10,039 bases of DNA, from contig DASWIV010000234.1 in the NCBI GenBank assembly GCA_036397475.1, forward strand, positions 1 through 10,039, in the 5' to 3' direction. This document shows positions 1 to 6,559 of this stretch, piece after piece. This stretch comes from DASWIV01 sp036397475 (GTDB lineage: Bacteria; JAJVIF01; JAPKYR01). The notes below the pieces were generated by a model. That model was not told where the DNA came from and made no database searches. It was given only the letters and a program-made list of their open reading frames with translations. The stretch's first letter is position 1; every line of letters begins with the position of its first letter. The position numbers and the translations under genes are program-made.

Positions 1-2250
1 GATGTCAGGGTAACGTACAAGCTTGGAGTTGACGGCGGACTCCTGAGTGAGCTGAAAGCGTCCGGCACAGCGGTAATGAATCCCGTGAAGGCTAAACTGG
101 TCATATTGAATTCACCGAATTCCGACTTTCATCAGTCCGGAACTGATATCAGCGATGAAGTCACTCATGTAGAGCTTATCCAGGATCTTTCAAAAGGTGC
201 CGATAAGCTTCGATTTAAAATTGCCGATTCTTCCAGGTACACAGATTTTGATCCTGACGACGATGTGATTGTAGTGATTGCATTCGGCGAGGAAACTGCC
301 GTGCCTGGCGAAAACATGGTCGAATGTTTCAGGGGACTGGTCGTTGAGCGCGAATTAATAAATGCAGGCGACGGAAGCCTTGAGCTTGGGATTACAGCTC
401 GCGATTTTTCCATTGCACTTGATTCCCCGAATCAGCCTCCAATGGGACGGATCTGGCATCCTGTTCTGAGAAGGGAAGTCTTTCTTAACGGGAATATTAT
501 CGCTGACGATTACAGGGATCTTAGAAATTCCACAATTTATACAACACTGGACATCGATGATGTTGTTGAGATTCATTTTGCACGGGAAAATCCCCGGGCT
601 CATCAGATAATTCACGACTGTTTCAACGCGGCGTCAAGTGAATACTTCGATCATGTTGTAATTGACTGCCTGGATTTTCCGGTAGTTTTTATGGATGGCA
701 AAAACAAAACTCCGCTGGATATTATCAGGGAAATAGCCTCTGTCGCAGGAGCAACCGTGAAGGCGGAAGGCAATTCGCTTGTAATCAGTGAAAGGGGATT
801 TCCCGGATCTTTTGAAACAACCTGGGTTTATGATACAGCAGTGATTTATGACCAGGAAGAAACCGATCGCGATGGCGAATTCTTCAACGCGATCCAGATT
901 TTCGGCCATTCAGAAACATCCAGGCTTCCCACAAAATCAGTTTATATTCCCCCAACCGATTTCACCATGCCGGGATGGTCGAGGGTTGTAGATGTAGTGG
1001 GAACATTGGAACCCGAAGATCCGATCAGGTCTGATGAACTCCCCCAGCCTGCGGAACTGCATTTCCAGATTGATGGCGAGCTTTATGACGCATCAATGGT
1101 TCACGTTCTGGGCGGAGAATTGGCGGATGCTCCCGATGTTGAATTTGTCGATGGGAAAAAAGTTATCAATGTCGCGGTCAATATAGACTGGGTTGTGGAC
1201 GACAAGGCTGGAGAACCTCCGTATGTTGAAGACGAGTTCGGAAATAAGCTGTTCAGGATTAAAGGCAGGGTCTACGACGCCATTCCGGATGCGGATGGAG
1301 AAAATCCACCAATTGGACTCGCGAAAGTAACGCGTGAAAAACTCGATGGTGAAAATGCCGGAGATAAATTCGAACTCAACTCCGATGAAGATGGTTACTA
1401 CATATTTGAAAATGTTGAGATCGGAAATTACAAAATAATCGCGGAAGCGTCAGGGTATCTTGGGAATTTTGACGATACGGATCCGGACAACGATGAGTAC
1501 CGGGACCTGTACCAGGAATTAATCGATTACGAATCGGAAATCGATAAAGGCAGATATGAAAAGCAGCCCACAGATTATCATGTTATCGTCTGGGCACGTC
1601 CGCTGATCGATCCGGGTCCTCTAGCCGATTTGACTGTAAGCATGGTCATACTCGAGGCTAGGGATGAATCGACTTTGTCGGGCAGCCCGCTGAGTTATGG
1701 CAACACAATACGAGATGAGAGAATAACCACCGAAATTCTCGCCAGACGCATCGGCAAAATTCTTATTGATACGGTAGGCGCGATCAATCCGTCATTTACC
1801 ATTAAGACTCCGTTGAACAGGTGGATAAAAGCCGGCGACGGAATCAGATTAACCGGAGACGAGATAGATAATCCGCTTCCATCTAGTGAAAATTTCCAGG
1901 CGACTTCCATCAGGAAAATATTCGATCCTTCGACCGGCTCGGCGCATGACTTCATTTCCTGCGATCCCGGGTCGATTGGAAATTACCTGGCAGGAAAATT
2001 ACGCGAGGATCCACTCGACACCCACGTCGGGACCGTTGTGGCAGTGTACAGGAATGAGCTTTATGGTCGCGTATACGATGTATCCGCATCCGGCACGACT
2101 TACTATTCACTCAAATCCGGACCATTACTCGGCGCGCTAAAAGTTGGCGAGATCGTTCAGATAGCAAAAGCGAAATCCGGAGCGCTCGGGTTTTACATAG
2201 TCGCGCGCACCACGGAAATATTTCCCGAAGGCAGGATCGTTTATGTCTGA
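1..2250 (+). CDS. Phage tail hub/baseplate-like protein with inserted carboxypeptidase-regulatory-like domain (5' partial)
   Basis: The frame is open from base 1. The first ATG at 76 has no ribosome binding site, and the 25 codons before it read as normal protein, so the gene probably starts outside the window; a start at 76 (724 aa) is the alternative. Numbering from that Met, residues 1-120 have the layout of tail-hub N-termini: a short strand, a 'DISDEV' turn, then an alternating beta region. Residues about 210-245 (LDIIREIASVAGATVKAEGN) match the helix-plus-hairpin segment where hub proteins build a gp27-like domain. Residues about 395-466 look like a carboxypeptidase-regulatory/CNA-B-type beta sandwich (GRVYD, then DGYYIFENV, then GNYKIIAEASGY). 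The last 75 residues (from about 648) look like a small OB-fold barrel. Its 3' end overlaps the next gene by 8 bp. In a tail tip it would sit at the centre and may plug or pierce. The hub assignment is inferred from pattern, not from a conserved catalytic motif. Confidence 0.65.
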   Translation, partial: DVRVTYKLGVDGGLLSELKASGTAVMNPVKAKLVILNSPNSDFHQSGTDISDEVTHVELIQDLSKGADKLRFKIADSSRYTDFDPDDDVIVVIAFGEETAVPGENMVECFRGLVVERELINAGDGSLELGITARDFSIALDSPNQPPMGRIWHPVLRREVFLNGNIIADDYRDLRNSTIYTTLDIDDVVEIHFARENPRAHQIIHDCFNAASSEYFDHVVIDCLDFPVVFMDGKNKTPLDIIREIASVAGATVKAEGNSLVISERGFPGSFETTWVYDTAVIYDQEETDRDGEFFNAIQIFGHSETSRLPTKSVYIPPTDFTMPGWSRVVDVVGTLEPEDPIRSDELPQPAELHFQIDGELYDASMVHVLGGELADAPDVEFVDGKKVINVAVNIDWVVDDKAGEPPYVEDEFGNKLFRIKGRVYDAIPDADGENPPIGLAKVTREKLDGENAGDKFELNSDEDGYYIFENVEIGNYKIIAEASGYLGNFDDTDPDNDEYRDLYQELIDYESEIDKGRYEKQPTDYHVIVWARPLIDPGPLADLTVSMVILEARDESTLSGSPLSYGNTIRDERITTEILARRIGKILIDTVGAINPSFTIKTPLNRWIKAGDGIRLTGDEIDNPLPSSENFQATSIRKIFDPSTGSAHDFISCDPGSIGNYLAGKLREDPLDTHVGTVVAVYRNELYGRVYDVSASGTTYYSLKSGPLLGALKVGEIVQIAKAKSGALGFYIVARTTEIFPEGRIVYV

Positions 2251-3277
2251 GAAACCGAAGGGTGATATCCCCATGCACGACCGCGACGCGATCCGGCTTC
2301 ACCTGCTTTCCGGGGCAATAGGACTGCATCCGGTAACGGGACTCGGGAAATATATCGGCATAGATATAAAGGTAGCCGCGGAAAGTTATAGGTCCCCGGG
2401 AATGTCTTCAGGATTTTTGATAATCGGGGACGCCAGCCTGACCATTCCTTCCCCGTATGCGGACTACGAAGGATATTTTGCAGGATGGGAACTTTACGAC
2501 GAGTCCGGATATTACGAACAGTTCAAGCCGGAAATTTCGCAACTGCTTCCACATCATAAGGAGTACACCACTTTCGCATTCCTGGATGGACATGATGAAA
2601 TTGATCCATATTTTTATTACGGATGGGGCAAACGTGTCGATCATATGCCGCCATTCGGAACCCGGAACGTTAAGTCGCTCGCGCACTTCGGAGTTAATTA
2701 TCCGCGAGGCGATCTCGAAAAACCCTCATGGGGGGATATTCCTTCGCAGGATGTATTGAAGTCGCTGCTTCAAAAATTCGCCCCGAAGGGGGAATGGACT
2801 CTCGAGATAAACACAAGCGGATTCACAGTCGACAACGATCCCGGAATAAAGCAGACAACCGTAATCAATTTTTCAGTCACCCAGGGTGAAAAGTATTTTC
2901 ACGAAACCGAGGCAGGATACGTCTTCCCGGAGAATAAACATATAGGGGTGAAGAACGCTGGCTGGGAAGGCATAAAGTGGTCTGTCCCCGGCGACAAAGG
3001 CACGTTGCGAATGTTGTCAGGATCATCCAAGGGGAAAATTTTCACCGTCGAGTCGTCATTTTATACCGGCGACGATCCAGATCCCGGCTATCCGGCGAAC
3101 ACGTGGTTTATCGAAACCACAAAAATATTTTCAGGGGTAAAACCCGGGGATGAGTTCATCCTGATCGGCCCGTACAACATGGAAGCGCACGGACTGGTCT
3201 CCGAGCAGATTAAATTCAAGTCGCCTGGAAATTATCTCGCAAATAATTACTCGTTCAGTTTTACCCCGATTTTCTGA
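2243..3277 (+). CDS. Unrecognised probable tail/baseplate structural protein (344 aa)
   Basis: I do not recognise this family. The ATG at 2243 overlaps the stop of the upstream hub-like gene by 8 bp (ATGTCTGA) and is preceded by AGGA with 6-nt spacing, which supports translational coupling. A second ATG at 2273 with AAGGG upstream is possible. The protein has no signal peptide or membrane segment. It is rich in aromatic residues and glycine and is predicted to be mostly beta. Residues about 35-130 contain many Tyr/Phe and acidic residues (YFAGWELYDESGYYEQF, YFYYGWGKR). The C-terminal half holds a segment of the kind 'GTLRMLSGSSKGKIFTV ... GVKPGDEFILIGP', which resembles the 'surface modification/duration' beta repeats found in phage tail and baseplate proteins. 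Position between a hub-like gene and another small structural gene suggests a tail-tip or baseplate component. That role is inferred from context. Confidence 0.6.
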   Translation: MSEKPKGDIPMHDRDAIRLHLLSGAIGLHPVTGLGKYIGIDIKVAAESYRSPGMSSGFLIIGDASLTIPSPYADYEGYFAGWELYDESGYYEQFKPEISQLLPHHKEYTTFAFLDGHDEIDPYFYYGWGKRVDHMPPFGTRNVKSLAHFGVNYPRGDLEKPSWGDIPSQDVLKSLLQKFAPKGEWTLEINTSGFTVDNDPGIKQTTVINFSVTQGEKYFHETEAGYVFPENKHIGVKNAGWEGIKWSVPGDKGTLRMLSGSSKGKIFTVESSFYTGDDPDPGYPANTWFIETTKIFSGVKPGDEFILIGPYNMEAHGLVSEQIKFKSPGNYLANNYSFSFTPIF

Positions 3278-3286
3278 GGTTCAATA

Positions 3287-3775
3287 ATGAAAAAAGGTCC
3301 ACATTTAATAATGTACGATGAATCCGACAATGAAAGGATCGTATCCATCAACTTCGGAGCTGTTGAAGATGGAACAACATCCGCCGAAATTGTCGCGTGG
3401 GTCTGGAACAAAAAGAATTTCTCCGACGCTACGACGGCAACAGATGTCCGGGTATCGGTCACGCCTGGAAATTCGTACGCTGAAAAAGTTGTCGATGAAA
3501 AATGGATCTACGTGAAATCGGACGGCATTAAAGATCCCGAAGGCAGGGGAATTCAGGATTCATTAAATCAAGACTGGACCGCTATAGGGGGATCTCTATT
3601 GAATTCAGGAGATTTCCTTGAGATTGGAGACATGCCGACAAATTGCGCGCGTCGCCTGCGGTTCAGGATCGACATCCCTGCCGGTGAAGACACAGGAGGA
3701 TTTCCGATCGTCAATGTTGAAATAGGTTTCCTTTCGGAAAAGACAAAATGGTTGTGGGCTTCCGAGGAATTTTGA
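3287..3775 (+). CDS. Unrecognised small beta-rich structural protein (162 aa), possible tail accessory/receptor-side protein
   Basis: The start is well supported: TGAGG lies 7 nt before the ATG at 3287, and the gene sits 9 bp after the previous stop. The protein has no signal peptide or membrane helix. It is predicted to be a beta sandwich: an N-terminal strand pair (ERIVSINFGAVEDGTTS), a 'VWNKKNFSDATTATDVRVSV' segment, a loop with IKDPEGRG, and a C-terminal pair (RRLRFRIDIPAGEDTGGFPI, NVEIGF). Short proteins with this 'N-K-x ... D-A-T-x-A-x-x-V' plus 'R-L-R-x-R-x-x-x-P' layout are common next to tail-fibre and baseplate genes in prophages, but I cannot assign a named family. Its stop overlaps the start of the next gene by one base (TGATG). 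Likely a structural or adhesin-like accessory of the tail; function not established. Confidence 0.6.
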   Translation: MKKGPHLIMYDESDNERIVSINFGAVEDGTTSAEIVAWVWNKKNFSDATTATDVRVSVTPGNSYAEKVVDEKWIYVKSDGIKDPEGRGIQDSLNQDWTAIGGSLLNSGDFLEIGDMPTNCARRLRFRIDIPAGEDTGGFPIVNVEIGFLSEKTKWLWASEEF

Positions 3776-4092
3776 TGGAAGTAATTTTTAAAATACTGGA
3801 GTACGTTTCGTCGAATGAAAACCCGTCTATGGTGATCTGCCTTGGAATTGCGATCGCCCTTGGATGGGGATGGTGGCGAAGGGAAATCATGCATGTAGCG
3901 CGCTACGATAAAATCCGCAGCGAATACATAAAACGAATAGACGAACGTGATGAAAAACTTGAATCGCTTGGACGCCAGGCGTACGAAACAATGACAGAGA
4001 TCGCGTCGGCCCTGTCAGCGATGGAGCGTACCCTCGAATGCCTCGACGCCATGTCGCATCACATAATCGACAGGAAGATAAAAAATGACTGA
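3775..4092 (+). CDS. Single-pass membrane protein with coiled coil; holin-like candidate (105 aa)
   Basis: The chosen start is the ATG at 3775, which shares one base with the previous stop (TGATG) and has GAGGA 6 nt upstream. An in-frame ATG at 3748 would add nine residues but has no comparable site and would overlap the previous gene. A hydrophobic helix spans residues about 18-34 (SMVICLGIAIALGWGWW) and is followed by an Arg-rich stop-transfer segment (RREIMHVARYDKIR). Residues about 43-98 are charged and helical with heptad-like spacing, likely a coiled coil (RIDERDEKLESLGRQAYE onward). The small size, single membrane helix, charged tail and place just after tail genes fit a holin or a haemolysin XhlA-like lysis protein, although XhlA has the reverse order (coiled coil first). 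It could also be a tail chaperone or anchor. No endolysin follows. The lysis role is a guess from context. Confidence 0.65.
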   Translation: MEVIFKILEYVSSNENPSMVICLGIAIALGWGWWRREIMHVARYDKIRSEYIKRIDERDEKLESLGRQAYETMTEIASALSAMERTLECLDAMSHHIIDRKIKND

Positions 4093-4204
4093 TTTTTATT
4101 TTGAATACACAAAAGCTAAATCGGAGCAGGTGAAAATGATGATGTCCGGATTGAGAGAAAAGGTCGAGAAAATTCTCGAGAAGTACCTATCCATCTGTAT
4201 TTAA
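4085..4204 (+). CDS. Small ORF, 39 codons, possible truncated or genuine small protein at cassette end
   Basis: The ATG at 4085 overlaps the stop of the previous gene by 8 bp (ATGACTGA), the same overlap pattern as at 2243-2250. AGGAAG lies 7 nt upstream, so translation initiation is plausible. The product is short and helical (MTDFYFEYTKAKSEQ, then MMMSGLREKVEKILEKYL), ending ICI. The helix is amphipathic with alternating Lys/Glu and Leu/Ile, as in a coiled-coil partner or the N-terminus of a longer protein. It ends 62 bp before the convergent nitroreductase gene. It may be a real small protein, or the remaining start of a gene cut off where the cassette meets the chromosome. Confidence 0.4.
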   Translation: MTDFYFEYTKAKSEQVKMMMSGLREKVEKILEKYLSICI

Positions 4205-4208
4205 AATT

Positions 4209-4281
4209 ATGCGTAACTGACAGCTCTCGTAGCATACACAAACTTGGTTGTGTGTGCCGGATATGTTCATACATAACTGAC
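4209..4281. repeat. Pair of 13-bp near-identical direct repeats
   Basis: ATGCGTAACTGAC (4209-4221) and ATACATAACTGAC (4269-4281) differ at two positions and start exactly 60 bases apart. The second copy encodes the last residues of the nitroreductase gene (antisense). The first lies in the intergenic stretch after the tail cassette. This may be chance, a small duplication of the gene end, or a remnant of a junction. Confidence 0.25.
4232..4257. terminator. Hairpin between convergent genes, weak terminator candidate
   Basis: GCATACACAA pairs with TTGTGTGTGC around a six-base loop (ACTTGG), giving a 10-bp stem with one G-U wobble on the + strand. It lies between the end of the tail cassette (4204) and the convergent nitroreductase stop (4267). 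There is no U tract after it on either strand, so intrinsic termination would be weak. It may instead be an mRNA-end structure. Confidence 0.3.
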
Positions 4282-5085
4282 CGACTTAAACTGCCTGGGG
4301 ATCTCGCGTCTATATCTCAATATCGGGTGTCCGAGAATTATCGCGCCAATCACATCGTTTGTCTCAGGAATATTCAGTTGATTTTTTGCTGTTGTCGACC
4401 TGTTCAGTGCAGGCGAAATCATCCCGATAATGCAGCAGCCAAGTCGAAGACTTTCAGCGGCAAGAACGGCGATCGTCATTGCGATTGTGCAATTTTCCCT
4501 GTATGAATCCGACCCCCTGTCCGCGTGGAACAGCATCATCCCGGTAGAATGATAGGATATGTAATCCTCCCCCTCGTCCCACGCCTGCAGCGCTCCGGCA
4601 ACCAATGGACTGATATCGCTCTTTCCATCAGACATTGATTTCCGCAACTCTTCAACAATCGATGGCAGAACCGCTTTTACTTTTGATTTCCCGTTAAGAA
4701 TCGTAATCTCCACATTCGATGGCGGTACACTGACAGGCGCTGTCACAGCGGCGCCGATGATTTTCTCCCACAATTCATCTGAAATTGACCTTGCCGTGAA
4801 ATGCCTTTTACTTCTGCGTGTCTTCAGCAAAGTTAGAAAATCATCGTAGTTGACCCTGACGTCGGGAAGATCGACAAAATCATCGGGATCATAGCCGTCC
4901 ACGATCAGCGACATTGTCGAGCACACAGCCATACAGTGTCCGCAATGAATGCATGACCGCAGCGGATCGTCCACAGTGGTGATCTGTTCATCGACCAGTA
5001 TCAGGTGACGCCGTGGGCACACATTCGCACACCGCGAGCATCGCAGGCATATGTTGTGCTCGATTTTTACGTCCTGTTCATCCAT
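4267..5085 (-). CDS. Nitroreductase-family flavoprotein with N-terminal 2[4Fe-4S] ferredoxin domain
   Basis: Two ferredoxin cluster motifs are intact: Cys13-x2-Cys16-x2-Cys19-x3-Cys23-Pro and Cys45-x2-Cys48-x2-Cys51-x3-Cys55. A nitroreductase fold follows from about residue 82, with the FMN-phosphate binding motif RRSKRHF at 90-96, the usual AAVTAPVSVPPSN segment, a central helix TIAVLAAESLRLGC with GMIS after it, and the C-terminal GAIILGHP. The length of 272 aa is normal for this fused family, which is common in anaerobes. It is expected to be cytoplasmic and to pass electrons from reduced iron-sulphur clusters to FMN; the natural acceptor is not known from sequence. The start at 5085 has GAGG about 5 nt upstream on the coding strand. 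It is convergent with the tail cassette and has its own probable promoter at 5118-5147, downstream of the terminator of the ArsR operon, so it is likely expressed independently. Confidence 0.93.
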   Translation of the reverse strand: MDEQDVKIEHNICLRCSRCANVCPRRHLILVDEQITTVDDPLRSCIHCGHCMAVCSTMSLIVDGYDPDDFVDLPDVRVNYDDFLTLLKTRRSKRHFTARSISDELWEKIIGAAVTAPVSVPPSNVEITILNGKSKVKAVLPSIVEELRKSMSDGKSDISPLVAGALQAWDEGEDYISYHSTGMMLFHADRGSDSYRENCTIAMTIAVLAAESLRLGCCIIGMISPALNRSTTAKNQLNIPETNDVIGAIILGHPILRYRREIPRQFKSVSYV

Positions 5086-5117
5086 TTGCGCCTCGTAATT
5101 TAACGATGGTTAACGGG

Positions 5118-5147
5118 ATTATGACAGTTTACTAGATTAGATGGAAA
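5118..5147 (-). promoter_or_regulatory. Probable sigma70-type promoter of the ferredoxin-nitroreductase gene
   Basis: Read on the minus strand, TTTCCA (5147-5142) and CATAAT (5123-5118) are separated by 18 bases. The -10 matches consensus at five of six positions, the -35 at four. The predicted start lies near 5111, giving a leader of roughly 25 nt that contains the GAGG ribosome binding site. The repeated GTTAAC/GTTAA motif just after the -10 could be an operator, but that is speculative. Confidence 0.4.
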
Positions 5148-5157
5148 AGTAGCCAAT

Positions 5158-5193
5158 AAAAAATCTGTCCCCCCGAAAATATCGGAGGGACAG
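5158..5193 (-). terminator. Rho-independent terminator of the ArsR-AHSA1-VOC operon
   Basis: On the minus strand CTGTCCCTCCGA pairs with TCGGGGGGACAG (one mismatch in 12) around a five-base loop, followed after one base by six Us. It lies 40 bp after the VOC gene stop, so it ends the leftward operon and insulates the nitroreductase gene, whose promoter begins just beyond. Confidence 0.87.
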
Positions 5194-5232
5194 GGCAGGG
5201 ATAAAAATCCCCTCCACCTCAGTTGTATCTGT

Positions 5233-5745
5233 TCATTCTTCGGGTGAATACGCGAGGTCGACTGTGTAACCCATCGGATCCATAACGCGGTGAAGCATCA
5301 TGCCATGGAATTCCTGTACAGGTCCATCAGTCTGGAATTGATAACCTTCATCTGCAAGCCTGCCGACAACCTCATCAAACCGGTCCTTTGTTAGGACAAT
5401 AGAAAACGATGTTCCGTTGTATGGTGGAGCTCCGATCGACGGGATATGCGCGAATTCTGTCGCCACTGGAATTTCCCGGAACGCTTTTATGAACGCGATA
5501 TGAAATCCCCCGCAGTTATATCCAAGCATCCCGAATTCATCGGTGTCGGCGAATGCCATTTCTTCAAGCCCGATCAGGTCGGTATAAAAATGCCGCATTT
5601 CCGAAACATCATTGACTGCGATGTTCACCCACGAAATAGCAACTTCCGGCTGGTCATTTTCCATCTGGGATTCCTCCGATAATGCTGGTATTCCAGGCAC
5701 CAGTGAAACACAGATGATTAATAGTGTAAATAAACAAATTCTCAT
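5233..5745 (-). CDS. Exported VOC (glyoxalase/bleomycin-resistance fold) protein
   Basis: The start at 5745 is chosen over a 64-residue upstream extension because the extension overlaps the SRPBCC gene out of frame, while this ATG sits 1 nt after that gene's stop with GGAG upstream. The product is 170 aa. Residues 1-21 form a Sec-type signal peptide (MRIC, hydrophobic core LLIICVSLV, then PGIPA), with likely cleavage near Ala21-Ser23. Cys12 is not in a proper lipobox. From residue 36 a VOC domain follows: WVNIAVNDVSEMRHFYTDLI, the GFHIAF strand, the FSIVLTKDRFDEVVGRL helix-strand unit, and a terminal MDPMGYTVDLA motif. This fold makes metal-dependent lyases, isomerases or ligand-binding proteins; no activity can be fixed here. 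It is the last gene of the ArsR operon and ends before a strong terminator. Export is unusual for this family in such operons. Confidence 0.85.
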   Translation of the reverse strand: MRICLFTLLIICVSLVPGIPALSEESQMENDQPEVAISWVNIAVNDVSEMRHFYTDLIGLEEMAFADTDEFGMLGYNCGGFHIAFIKAFREIPVATEFAHIPSIGAPPYNGTSFSIVLTKDRFDEVVGRLADEGYQFQTDGPVQEFHGMMLHRVMDPMGYTVDLAYSPEE

Positions 5746-5746
5746 G

Positions 5747-6208
5747 TCATTGTTCTCCTTCAAGTAACGGCTGAAGGAATTCAAGGAAATGCCCCAGGTG
5801 ATACCCGACACCTTTCGCGCCTTCTTCGGATAGTCCCTCATGCTTAATCCGAATAGTTGTTGAGTTTTCGTCGCCATCGAAAAAGTTCGTGACGAAATGC
5901 GGCGACGGGTCCTCGCGCCAGTCATGTTTCCAGTCAAATGTGTACTTCACCATTTTCCTGTCTTCAATTTCGTGGTAGACACCGTGGAAGATCCACGTCT
6001 TGTTTTCCTTCGGATCGAGGACACGCATGTGAAGCACGCCGCCGACACGAAAATCCACATCGGTGTCCACATGCTCATAGATATCTCCCCCCGCCCATTT
6101 TTCCATGAGCTCCGGCTCAGTGAAATATGCCCATACCCTGTCGATCGGGGCATTATAAGTTCGTTCCACCTCAACCTCGTGAGTCCTGTCGACCTGGTTG
6201 GTTGTCAT
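5747..6208 (-). CDS. SRPBCC/AHSA1-domain protein
   Basis: The 153-aa product has the Aha1/START-like (AHSA1) fold pattern: an N-terminal strand (VEVERTYNAPIDRVWAYFTEP), the LMEKWAGG motif, a VGGVLHMRVLDPKENK hairpin, the FHGVYHEIEDRKMVKYTFDW strand pair, and a C-terminal long helix (VGYHLGHFLEFLQPLLEGE). These soluble proteins form a hydrophobic cavity and are thought to bind small lipophilic ligands or act as co-chaperones; the ligand is unknown. The start at 6208 overlaps the ArsR stop by 4 bp (ATGA) with AAGGAG a few bases upstream, so it is translationally coupled. ArsR-type repressors paired with AHSA1 proteins are a recurring arrangement, which suggests that the AHSA1 protein acts in the pathway sensed by the repressor. 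Confidence 0.92.
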   Translation of the reverse strand: MTTNQVDRTHEVEVERTYNAPIDRVWAYFTEPELMEKWAGGDIYEHVDTDVDFRVGGVLHMRVLDPKENKTWIFHGVYHEIEDRKMVKYTFDWKHDWREDPSPHFVTNFFDGDENSTTIRIKHEGLSEEGAKGVGYHLGHFLEFLQPLLEGEQ

Positions 6209-6549
6209 TTTTCCTTCTCCTTTTGTTCTGCCTCAAGCAGTCCTTCAATTATATCGAGCCTCTGATTCCAGTAATCCTCAATTTTCCTGATCCATTCGGC
6301 CGCATTATGCATTTTATCGGTCTTCAATCTGCAATGGCGGTAACGCCCGTTTTTTGTTCTCGAAATCACTCCCGCCTTCTCAAGAACTCCAAGATGCTTA
6401 GTCACTGCGGGTTGCGACATCCGGAAATTGGCTGCTAAATCGAGGACCGTACGTTCTCCCTGTGACAGCATCCGGACAATCTGGATCCTGGTTGGGTCGG
6501 AAAGCGACCTGAATACTTGAGAGAGCTTCTCGTCCTGAGATATAACCAT
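6205..6549 (-). CDS. ArsR-family winged-helix transcriptional repressor
   Basis: The 114-aa product is the usual length for this family. Residues 9-31 (LSQVFRSLSDPTRIQIVRML onward) are the standard N-terminal dimer and first helices. The helix-turn-helix spans about 34-56 with recognition helix SQPAVTKHLGVL, and the wing follows at 64-75 (RTKNGRYRHCRL). The metal-binding ELCVCDL motif of ArsR/SmtB sensors is absent and there is only one cysteine (Cys73), so a metal ligand is unlikely. It belongs to the metal-independent group that is often paired with AHSA1 proteins. The start codon at 6549 lies inside a 20-bp palindrome with a promoter directly upstream, so autoregulation is likely. No ribosome binding site precedes the ATG, and the predicted transcript begins within about 2 nt of it, so the message may be leaderless. 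It overlaps the next gene by 4 bp. Confidence 0.95.
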   Translation of the reverse strand: MVISQDEKLSQVFRSLSDPTRIQIVRMLSQGERTVLDLAANFRMSQPAVTKHLGVLEKAGVISRTKNGRYRHCRLKTDKMHNAAEWIRKIEDYWNQRLDIIEGLLEAEQKEKEK

Positions 6550-6559
6550 TTGGTTATAT
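6540..6559. promoter_or_regulatory. Palindromic operator, probable ArsR-family repressor site
   Basis: ATATAACCA and TGGTTATAT are perfect 9-bp inverted arms separated by two bases (TT). The site covers the start codon and the predicted transcript start of the ArsR gene and overlaps the end of its -10 element (6558-6563). Binding of a dimer here would block RNA polymerase, which fits negative autoregulation. The match to this repressor is inferred from position and symmetry. Confidence 0.8.

Noticed and set aside
4252..4506. 84-codon plus-strand ORF after the tail cassette
   Set aside because: It is antisense to the C-terminal nitroreductase domain; the protein is cysteine-rich by chance and has no family pattern.
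5194..5217. Second hairpin GGGAT-AAAA-ATCCC beside the terminator
   Set aside because: The stem is only 5 bp and no U tract follows; the strong terminator next to it explains the region.
5746..5937. 64-residue N-terminal extension of the VOC protein
   Set aside because: It overlaps the AHSA1 gene out of frame, reads as low-complexity basic sequence, and would hide a clear signal peptide whose own ATG at 5745 has a ribosome binding site.
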